Below, piece after piece: positions 21,596-31,500 of a DNA stretch of 64,000 bases. This stretch comes from Escallonia rubra (Eukaryota; Streptophyta; Magnoliopsida; Escalloniales; Escalloniaceae). How positions within the stretch are numbered: the first letter of the stretch is position 1; every line of letters begins with the position of its first letter. Location: the NCBI GenBank assembly GCA_033065855.1, contig JAVXUO010001575.1, forward strand, positions 62,001 through 126,000, read 5' to 3'. A model generated the notes under the pieces. It worked only from the letters and a program-made list of their open reading frames with translations. It was not told the origin of the DNA and ran no database searches. The position numbers were made by a program, and so were the translations under genes.

Positions 21596-24467
21596 ATCAT
21601 GTGGTCAGATATCAAACATGCATGAATATGGATGGTGCCACAATAAAAGAGATCTCATGTTAAGATAGCAGCTTATTTGTTTTAGAAGTTAGAACGTGTA
21701 ATGCTTTTCTAATGTTGCTTCGCGAAATGAAATTGCTACTTTATAGCTATCAGTATTATAATGAGTGCTTCCACTATAGACAGATTCAGTCATCAAAAGA
21801 TGCTCGAACGAAAGTTGCATGTTACTCTATAGATGTTCCGTTACACAAACAAATGAGACCATGGATAAGATTCAATGGCTGGGGAGCCACCACCAGCTCA
21901 GGTGATGTTTGCCTCTCCCCCCCTGGTGTAATAGGAGATATACTCTTGGAAACAAAGTCAAATCGTAGTTCTCAAAATCCAATCCACCTCTCAAGGTCAC
22001 TGCATCTATAATGCCAGAATCTGACACGTCATCAATTTATATGCCGCCCTAGGTCAAATGATAACAGCAGAATATGAGCTGAGCAGAAAGTGTCTTCCCA
22101 GACATTACTTTTTTCCTTAGAAGCAGACGCAGTTAAAAAAATTAAGTAAAACTGTGAAAAGCATAACAATACTTGAAAAGCAAAGACTAACCTTATCTAT
22201 AATTACAAAAGTAATGCGAAGGGAAGGGAAGAAGAAAATGAGAAGCAAAGCATCATCAACCCAACCGATTCTTCATCGTTCTGCAGCCATAATTCTCTGC
22301 TAAAAATGAACTGTTCTCCATTCTATAGTTTCTTCTATGAAGGCAGTAATCTAAGATAGTATGACATATGGGAAAAGCTGGGACGTAGTTCCTAAGACCA
22401 AATGCTGCAGTTTTCTGGGAACTATACAAAATTTATCAAAAGTTTTCTGCATCACACACCAACTCTTTGTTTATTATAAGCTTTTCATATTTCCCGTATA
22501 GTAATTACTAGCCCCCATCTACTTTTGCACCAAGTCATGGAAACCACCGAACAGGTGAAGAAAACGATTTTATACACCAAAGGATTGTACTTCTATTGTG
22601 AAACGCATCATTCAGACAGTGGATGAACTGAAATCAGATCAAGTGACTTCACCAAGCAAGTGACCCTTTTCTAGACTGTTAAATCCTTAGAAAACCCTTA
22701 ATCATAACTTCGCATCCCACAGACCATCAAGGGGCATCATAATCTTTTAAAGCAACTACGCATGGTCATCCTTGTGAAAGTAACAACCAATTTCAACACA
22801 AGTGATAAGGAATACCTACGTCCGAAGATTCTAATTCCCGATCAAGTTCGAAAAACAAGCTTCTACGCGTTGGGCCATATTTCATTATTTTCCCTCCCAT
22901 TCCCTGTCCGAAAATTACCTGACTTTCATGTCTACTTCTTACTTCTAGTGCCACAAATTTCTAGTACTTTCATCAAATTCAATCAAAGTAGTCAGACATC
23001 TGTACTTGTGTATATAAATTGGCACAGGGAAACCTTATAACCAACTATTGGTTTGCAAGAAATTCACAAAGGCCTGGTCTTTATGGCTTCGGTTTGAATG
23101 GTTGATCGAAGAATGCATACAGCATCCCTCTCTGCACTGCACACAGCTTGACTAACATAACCATTCGACTTTCTTTCTATTTACTAAAGCGTAGGTCTTC
23201 TGAATAGCTTCTGGACCAGAAAAAATTACTTGTTAGCTTATGCGACCAACTTGTTCGTATCTGTTTAATTCCCTATCCCTCGGAGTGTCACCTATACATC
23301 ATCACCGATAACCTCTACCATCATGAGCATTACTAGCTTAGTCCCACTAGAAGCAACCATTATTAATAGTGCTAGGGAAGAGGTTGACGCCATAATGTGC
23401 TGCAGACATGCAGTAGTTTTCCCACATTTAAACAAGAAAGAGAAAACGATAATGCTAATGCTAATCGATAGTGTAGATCCAATATGCTACCTGCCCCACA
23501 AGAAACAAAGAAAGATCTTCCTCTTTGTGATTTGGAAAAGATGAATAAGAGAATCCCAGGTTGATAAACACATTTGTGGCATTTATAATGGTAACACTAG
23601 GAACTTGTTTTGTCAGCTTTAATGATCATTTGCATATGGTTTCTGCTTAAACTACATCCATATTTAGGAGATTTTCCTCGACTCTGAAGATATTTATATT
23701 CATCATTGAGGAAGGGACAATCTTCATCTTCACCGTGTATTAGCAAGAATCTAAACCAGAATATTGTTTTTTTTGGTGTTTCCTTTTGCTACTAAGTAAC
23801 AGAGGAAGTCCATCCAATGTGATGCATATTTCACTTCGTGAAAGATCTCTCCTTGTCTTTCATTTGTTATTCTCTCCGATGATTTCCTCCTGATATGCAC
23901 GAGAACAAATAGAGAAGGATAATAGCACCTTATACAGTAGTATCTTATCTGTCCAGCATAATCTGTATCACCACTGCACCGCTGGCCAATCACCAATATC
24001 ATCAGGTTGCGGATGGTTTTATTGTTTGGGTGGGATAACTAGAGAAAACACAAGTTGCAATTCTCAATATGAATCCTTTCATACGGGTCATGCCAAAATT
24101 CAAGATATTTTGGGAGTGCAGTGTAACAACACGTACGTGCATAAAGATTTCGACAATCTGAAGGCCTTCTCCAGTTAACAAATACATCAGGTCATCTATA
24201 TCCTACTGCCCACGGCATTATATATTCTTGTTAACCCTAAATGCCTATAGGTGACTCCCTCAGTGTTTATAATGCCAAACATCATCCTTATGGATCTTTT
24301 AATTGTGATGATGAGCTTGAGGCCCACATTACATGCTCAGGCTACATAAAGAAACTAATTGTGCATATGAATATGAGAGCCTTCATCAACAAAAGCAAGT
24401 ATAAAATCAATGAAACTCACCGCAAAGCCGGGAAATTCGAAGTTTCATTAAGCTCCGTCGGAAAATC
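21596..24467. other. Intergenic downstream of subtilase, no gene recognised
   Basis: Begins with the subtilase 3' region (AATAAAAG at about 21641 could serve polyadenylation). The rest has only short unsupported frames. Confidence 0.55.
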
Positions 24468-25222
24468 ATGATTGGGGAGGTTGTATTGAGGAAACTACTG
24501 TTACAGTTTCAAGGGGCCTCTTGGAATCAATTCCTTTGCTATGCTACCAAGAAATTCAGAGGGAAAAGCTTTCAAGCAAGGCTTAGCAAGCTTGGGATGG
24601 CTGTTAATGTATACATGATATGGTTCGAAAGAAATAAGAGAATATTTGAGCAGCAACAGAAAACCAAGGAAGAGCTGATCATGATGATCCAACAATGGAT
24701 TTGCTAGTGTCTGAAAAGCTGGAAGCAGATAAAGGAGCACAATGTAAATAGAAGGCTTTGCTCTAACTGGGAAATTGGCGAGGGAGTGCTGCAGTCTTAG
24801 TACAGCTATAGATATGTTGAAATATAGGAAATGTGGCCCGTACGCTTACCGTATTCGTTTTCTGTTTTTAGCAATTATGATAAAAAAGATTTTTTTTTGC
24901 GTACTTTTACCATTTTCTGTTTTCGTTTTGGATAAAATTACTCAAATAGTAACAAAAAACTGAAAACACCTAAAAGGTGTTTTCAGCTTTTTTCACTCAA
25001 ACTTAACCCAATATAAGAAAAAATAGCTAATTTTTTTTTTGTGAAAATGATAAAAGTACATGAACAGATTTTCAAAACTGAATATGAAAATCATGAAAAT
25101 GAAAACATAAAATAAAAACAGAAAACAAATATGGTAAGCGTACGGGGCCGTATGCTTTGAGAGTTTTATTGTTGTAGAATATTTGGTTGGTAATAAAAGG
25201 TTTGACTTTCCCCCCAAAAAAG
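24468..25222 (+). mobile_element. 5'-truncated L1-type LINE fragment, interrupted by a MITE
   Basis: Translation from 24468 aligns with the C-terminal part of the 61.4 kb LINE: SWNQFLCYATKKFRGKSFQA, RLSKLGMAVNVYMIWFERNK, RIFEQQQKTKEELIMMIQQW, then (after a stop at about 24705) SWKQIKEHNVNRRLCSNWEI. The 3' untranslated part is split by a MITE at about 24834-25150 and resumes with TATTTGGTTGGTAATAAAAG and GACTTTCCCCCCAAAAAA, the same style of A-rich tail as the other two LINE copies. Confidence 0.8.
24834..25150. mobile_element. MITE of about 315 bp inserted in LINE 3' region
   Basis: Terminal inverted repeats: left GGCCCGTACGCTTACCGTAT, and the right end read inverted GGCCCCGTACGCTTACCATA. 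The match continues through TTTTCTGTTTTTA. The interior is AT-rich, non-coding and has a small palindrome AACACCTAAAAGGTGTT. Target duplication is not clear; the TIR style resembles hAT-type MITEs but this is not proven. Confidence 0.7.
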
Positions 25223-26612
25223 ATGAAAAGTCATTGGAGCAATTAGTTTGTCTCCCATCTTCTTCACAAACGTTAACTCGATGAATCTGAGTCTGCTAGC
25301 TTGATGAATACACAATCAAGATTCTAATTTTTCAAGCAAAGCATTTAGTCCTAATTCACTACATAATGCTTTTTAAGGTAGAGTTTAAATTGTCAATATC
25401 AAATTACAAACGGGTCTAAAGATTACAGAGATTGAAGTTGAAAAGTGAAAAGTATCAAAATGAACTCTGCAAGGCTAGAATCATCGCTGTCCTTAGTAAT
25501 GTAAATGTCAATAAAAATCCCAACATTTATGTCAATGATGCAGGATCCTTGTTGACTAATGCATTAACCTTCTTTTTTGGTGCTATTTACTGCATCGTTA
25601 AGCGGGCAAGGACCAAAGAACTTTCCATTTCATGACTATCGTTCCTTGGATAGTGATCTGGCCACTCTTGTAACCGTAAAATTATAGATAAAAGTTCTCC
25701 TCATTAACTTAAAAAAGAATGACTCTCATTAATGTTTATGTTAATGCTGACCTTCATATTTGTAGTCTTCGTGGCCTTCATTAAACCAATTGTAGTTTTC
25801 GAATGACATTATCTAATTTCAACCACCTAAATTTTTGGCTCTTACTTGACATTTGCTTCTTACAGTCTTAATAAAAGTTAGGTATAATTCCTGGACCACC
25901 ACGGCCGACTTTTGTCTCAAAATTTGTAACCTATGTCGAGTGTAAGATTTTCTTGTAATACAAATCAAAATTGAAAACGTTGCGAGATCCATGACAGAGA
26001 CTCATAGAGGTATAAAGAAAAATCTGTTTTAACGAAGCACGTAAAGTTTAGTTTTTATGGAGTGCCGGTGAAAATTTTTAAATCAAATGATTGATGTGCT
26101 TTTAAAAAAAATACTACTTTAACGTCATGATTAAAGTCATTTTAAATTTCATTATCAAACATGTGCCCATTCATTAAGAAATGAGAGATATTTAAGTGGT
26201 TTAGTCCAACACATGGTACCTCGAACTCGGAATACGACCAATGAATCTTCAACACCAGTACTAAAAATGCCTGATAAGTTCAGATGAGGAATCATTAGAC
26301 ATTTGACTAATCACTCATAAAAATATTTTTTCATTCCACGTGTCAAAGGTAGCACTTTTTCAAAGAACAGTGCATAAGGAAAAATTGACCCTCATAGGTG
26401 TACACATCACTGATGCTACCACCAATTCCAAGTGAACACCTTTTTGAGATAAACTTTTAGAGGCAAATGTTGTATTAAATCATAATCTCTTTTCAAAACT
26501 AATTTTGAGCTGTTTATGATAGAACTAGCTTCAAGTTGTGAACGATGTTTAGATATAATGCGATAAAATCATTTTGAACGTGACAAAATGATGATGAACA
26601 GTTCGTAATTAA
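25223..26612. other. Intergenic, no gene recognised
   Basis: AT-rich DNA without a supported gene or repeat. Confidence 0.5.
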
Positions 26613-26614
26613 TA

Positions 26615-26995
26615 TTTCCTCCGTCCCACAAAAATTGATCATATATTTTTTTGAACCGTCTCACAAAAATTGTTGATTTTTCAAATCAATAAATATATTT
26701 TAGATACTTTTTCATATTTACCCTTTTTTATTTAATTTCTCTTTTCACATTTAAGTCTTCACTAACTCATTTTCTATCTCCTGACCCACTTTCTTACTCT
26801 TTTTCATTTTATTTCTCTCTTAACATTTAACACTGCACTAAGTCATTCTCTTTCTCTCTCTGTCTCTCTCTCTCTCTCTTATCCCACTTTCTTCTCCTCA
26901 TCTCTCTAAAGGCTAGAGAGAAGCATACAATATATGACCTAAATCATTGATTTACGCATAGAAAAAAGAGATCGATTTATGTGAGACAGAGGGAG
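26615..26995. mobile_element. Stowaway-type MITE (Tc1/mariner), about 380 bp
   Basis: The left end TTTCCTCCGTCCCACAAAAA and the right end read inverted CTCCCTCTGTCTCACATAAA match the plant Stowaway consensus CTCCCTCCGTCCC. The element is flanked by TA on both sides (26613-26614 and 26996-26997), the target of this superfamily. The interior is non-coding and contains a CT-rich microsatellite. Confidence 0.85.
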
Positions 26996-27039
26996 TAACA
27001 TATAGTATATATTATAATTTATTTGGTCAAATTTGATAT

Positions 27040-27120
27040 GAAAAAATGATTAATTGTAATTTATATTTTCGTGAATTAAAAAAATGATTAATTGTAATTT
27101 TTATTTTCGTGAATTATGAT
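27040..27120. repeat. Two-copy tandem repeat of about 40 bp
   Basis: The phrase ATGATTAATTGTAATTT followed by TATTTTCGTGAATTA occurs twice in a row, beside the Stowaway element. Confidence 0.75.
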
Positions 27121-28391
27121 TTAATCAGTTTATTAGCTTTTGAAATCTCATTAAACCAGCTTTATACATTCGTCAAATGCCTAACAAGCTGCAATAATCC
27201 AAATTTAATTAAATTTGATTATTTTATAGTCAATCCCAAACATACTCTTAATTTAGCGACAAACAAGGAATCCACGCCGTCCTCTCCATCTAGCCTACAT
27301 GCCACTTCTTAAATGGCTTAACTATTTATACACGGAGACTAACTTTTCATGCGAATATGATGGCCCGTCTCAAATGGCTAGAAATTGCCAGCTTGGCTTC
27401 GCGGGATTTTTCAGTGATGGTGTAATGTAACCCTTCGCTTTCTTATTTAATTGAAAAATAAAAATCTGCTATATACTGTCAAAAACTAAAAAAACTATAC
27501 ATAAACTATCTTTTCGAATGCTATAAAAAATTGTATTTAAAAAATAATGTCACTTTAAAAGTAACGCCTCTGGAATTAAATGTTTTTTTTTTCTAACTAG
27601 ACTAGTTAAAATATTTACTCCTTTTTCAGTGGTTGACTGTGACACATACACTAACACAATCACACGAAATTAGCCTTTGTCGTATGACAACCTTTTATAA
27701 TCTGTCCACGATGCTGGTTCTCATAGAGTTTGCCACGTGAGTGCGAACTTGTAGTTTGGAGGAGACAGAAGCAAAGATTGCTGTATGAAATGTACATGTG
27801 GTGGTCCCATATGTTCACTTTGAAAGCAACTTAGTTTATGCCTAAAGTTAAACCAAAAACCATTAAATCGTACCCCGGTTAATATGAGATTGAGATGGTC
27901 GTAAAAATGTAACCGAGTTTGGAGAATATCCGTTCCAAATTTCTTTTTGGGTATAAGCGAGATTGTCAGAGCAGCGGAAAAATAAACACATATTTATTTA
28001 AGAGTAAATAAATGGCTTAAATATAGCCGTAAGAGCGGAAGCGAGCTACGAGGACATGGGCTCATTGGTAATACGCGCGGGTATCATATTTGCCCACCTG
28101 TACACCTACTAAGAACTGTGGCTTAGCTTTAGTCAGAACTCCCATGACATGTGTCCGTCTTTTGCTACCCTCGTCGTCGACACTCTCGCGAGTTTTGCAT
28201 ATCTCGGAGATGCGATAATTTGACCAGCAGAAGACGTTTCGCGGAAAGGGAGCGTCACACTGGACACTTGTCCAAAGAGGAGGATGGAGGATTCGGTGAC
28301 GGGCAGGTCGGTCACCGCGGATCCGCCCCCTGACCGTCCAGCTGGCCTGTGCCTGTGCTGCCTCCACGAGAAATAGAGGAAAAAACTCCGA
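27121..28391. other. Intergenic and distal promoter of the AHG1-like PP2C
   Basis: AT-rich until about 28000, then more GC-rich towards the gene. A G-box CACGTG lies at 27734-27739. A long minus-strand open frame (28062-28559) has no recognisable domain and is treated as a chance frame. Confidence 0.5.
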
Positions 28392-28397
28392 CACGTG
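28392..28397. promoter_or_regulatory. G-box / ABRE-like element upstream of AHG1-like PP2C
   Basis: CACGTG in the context GACACGTGCCC, 162 bp before the start codon. ACGTG cores of this kind bind bZIP factors of the ABF/ABI5 type in ABA-responsive promoters. Function is inferred from the motif and from the ABA role of the gene family. Confidence 0.5.
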
Positions 28398-28499
28398 CCC
28401 AGCTTCTCTCTCAGCACGCCTCGGAACTGGTTTTTTCCAATACTTATTATACACACGTCCAGATACTTTTCTCCTCTCCCGATATAAATTTTGGCCAGG

Positions 28500-28562
28500 A
28501 TGGTAGCCGCCGGCGGAGATTGGGACAGTCCGATTGCTGATGGCACCGACGGTCGCCAATGA
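28500..28562 (+). promoter_or_regulatory. Upstream ORF overlapping the PP2C start codon (ATGA overlap)
   Basis: ATG at 28500 opens a 20-codon frame (MVAAGGDWDS...) ending in TGA at 28560-28562. The main ATG is 28559-28561, so stop and start share the four bases ATGA. The uORF start has A at -3 and G at +4, a strong context. The main start has C at -3, but the next in-frame ATG (28562) has A at -3 and G at +4. It matters only if transcription starts before 28500. A TATA-like TATAAAT lies at about 28482, which would place a start site inside the uORF, so an upstream start is not proven. Confidence 0.45.
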
Positions 28563-31500
28563 TGGAGGTGAGCGGTTTCAGGAGAATGAAGGACGATGAC
28601 AACGATTTACAGGACAAATGCAGAGAGCGCCGCCGCCGTAGGATCGAGATGAGGAGGCTGACGGGTGGTTCCGGAAGCGGCTCGTCGTCGGCGGACGCTG
28701 CGAAGGTCGCGGAGTGTAAAAAGGTTCGTACCGGAGAGGAGGCGTCCGGTGTCGCTGCCGATGCGTCGCCAATGGTCGGCAAGATGTCGGTTGCCGGAAG
28801 GCTGCGCGATATGGAGGACGCGATATCGGTCCGGACAAACTTGTGCCGGCCGGAGATTAATCGGTGTAGGCCAGTGCATTTCTTCGGTGTGTACGATGGA
28901 CATGGAGGACCTCACGTAAAGAAAGCTTCCCCGCTTTTTCTTTTAGTCGTTCTACTTTAAAAATTAAGATAAATAAAAACCTTTGAAAATGACTAAAAAA
29001 AAGTGTGAATAGTATGGGGGTATTTTTGTCAAATGTGCAGGTGGCTGCTTTGTGCAGGGAGAGGATGCACGTGTTGATGGAGGAGGAGCTGATGCGCGTG
29101 GGGATCACGGGGGACGGCGAGAGTGGAGGTGGAGGTGGAGGTGGAGGGGAGGAACGAGAGGAATTAGGGCTAGGGGAAGAAGAGGAGGAGGCGGCGGCGG
29201 AGGAGAAATGGAGGAATGCAGTGAGGAAGTGTTTCGAGAGGATGGACCAGGTGGCGGTGGGGACGTGCGTCTGCGGGAGCGAGGGTTCCGAGTGCAGGTG
29301 CCACCCTGTGGAATTGTCGCTGTCGGGCTCCACCGCGGTGGTGGCGATTTTGACGCCCGAACACTACGTCGTCGGCAACGTCGGAGACTCACGCGCCGTC
29401 CTGTGCCGCAGCGGGAGGGCGGTTCCTCTCTCTTTCGATCACAAGGTGAAAGTACGAAACCCTATGTGTACACTGTTCTTTTTCACTTTTCTTGTTGAAC
29501 TGTCTTTACTCGCCGGGTGCAGGGGGGACACCTGTTGAGTCTTGAACAGTTGAAACCAACCGCCAGAGGGAGAGCTGTTCACCATTTTGGTCCCGCCGTA
29601 GCTCAGTGGGTCGCAGTCCGTTCAGTGCTTCCTGGATGACTGGTTCATGGGATTCCGGCATCTGACACCAATTATCTTTTTGTACAGGGCCCACTCAGGG
29701 TTTCGCTTTAACCCTACTTAACAACACTAAAATAATAGTAAAAGAGTAGTTAATCAACATAATTTATTTCTTTATTTAGCCAGATCACGTTTTGTATTGT
29801 TAATGGTGTGATTGGTCTTTTTTATTGTACTTCATGTGATTGGTAAGTTTCAATTTATGTGCGTTCTGGCTTTTTTTTTTTTTTTTTTTTCAACTTTACA
29901 TTGTATCCTTTGAAAATCTTAGTGATACAGCTAACAGTGTTAAAAGTGTAAACTTTTCCTCCTGATTTCTATGTTTAGTGCCTGTTTGTCTGCTTAACAT
30001 GCAACGAGAATGTGTTCACTTCATGCTTATGGAGAAAGATGAGATTGACAAGGAAGTAAACTTTCGAATGGTAATGAACTTATTTATGCTTTGCAGCCTG
30101 ATAGGGAAGATGAACTTGCAAGGATTCAAGCTTGTGGAGGAAGAGTCATGTTCTACAAGGGAGCACGAGTTGAAGGGATACTGGCCATGTCCAGAGCAAT
30201 AGGTAATCATCTTCCACGTTTTAGTTGCAATTACGTTGTGCATTCATACTCTGTGAAGTTAGTTAGATTTTCTCGGTCATCTTTTCTCAACCTATAATAA
30301 ATAAAGCTGTATTCTCAGGGGAGAATTTCAGCTTGGTGCAAACAATGCCTTAACAGCTGAACTTATGCTTCGTGTCGACGATGCACCTAACGATAGAAGC
30401 TAGCCAGTTTACAGAATAAGTGTTAATTTACCTACCTAGGCGTGTGTGGACTTGTCAGTGTTCAGATGAAAGTAGTACTTCTTTCACAATATGCATCAGT
30501 TTTGACTGGATGCGTTGCCTCTCATTTCTTTTTCAAGAAGAGTAATGTTTTTGGTTTCTGGAATACGTCTTTGATGTCTAATGACACTAGTTCATTCATA
30601 TCTTTACAGCTAATGCTTATTATTGAGAAATAAGAAGTTTTCTAACCCAGGCAAAGAAGATATTCCAAGGTTTGCAGTTACCAATTGATATATTGAGACC
30701 TTGGAGACATGCTTCCTATTTTAGAAGGCTGTGGGAGGTCAATATTGTCACCTTATTTATATGCGCTACTTGGTGATCCGAATCTACCTTAATAGTCTGT
30801 TTCAGTAGCGCATTCGCTGATATGTGTTTTGTCGAAGTGGATATCTTAACCTGTTCACACCTATCTTCTCGTGAACATGGTTATTTGAGGATTTAAACAG
30901 GTCGAAAAGAACTCGAGTCAAAATCTCCCCTCAGAAACAACAAATTTTCTACCTTATTAATCGCTTATAATGCTTGTACATATGATAAGTAGTTAAGGTT
31001 ATATTTTCCAATATGAATATGGTAGAGCAGGAACTAACTAGTTGTATGAAAGGAAAATGCTTGCTTTGATAGGCCTTTGAAGTTGCCCCTATATTTTCTA
31101 GGACTCTATTCTGAAAGCCCACAATGCATCAGATGCAACATAAATCATTTGGGGATGCTGATTCATGATGGTCATGTGATAAGGTTCGAACAATTATACG
31201 TAAATGACAAATACTTGAGGGAGAAGGAAGCTCTTTCAAGTCAATTTTTGCAGCTGGTGCCAAAAGAGTACAATAGACGACGTCCATTCACATTTCCGTT
31301 ACACGCCAATAACATCGGACAAAAAAAGGAAAAGAAAGTGGTTTTCGTTATTGTTGGACCAAATATGGTTTTCGTTTATTCAATATAGCACTGCCATATG
31401 TCTAGCTGGGCTCAGTAGTTGTCTTTTGTAGTTCGAGCAAATAAATTGCAATTCAGTTTTCAGAGGAAGAAGGACAGCTGAGTCGGATTTTGTCGCTTTC

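Noticed and set aside
28062-28559. 165-codon open frame on the minus strand upstream of the PP2C
   Set aside because: No recognisable domain; it lies in GC-rich promoter DNA with an ABRE-like site and overlaps the uORF, so a chance frame is more likely.
28857-29498. Arg/Gly-rich and Ser/Pro-rich frames around PP2C exon 2
   Set aside because: Shadows of the GGT-rich coding repeat.
29597-29660. Candidate tRNA gene
   Set aside because: A-box fits but no acceptor stem or cloverleaf can be drawn, so kept only as a possible SINE.
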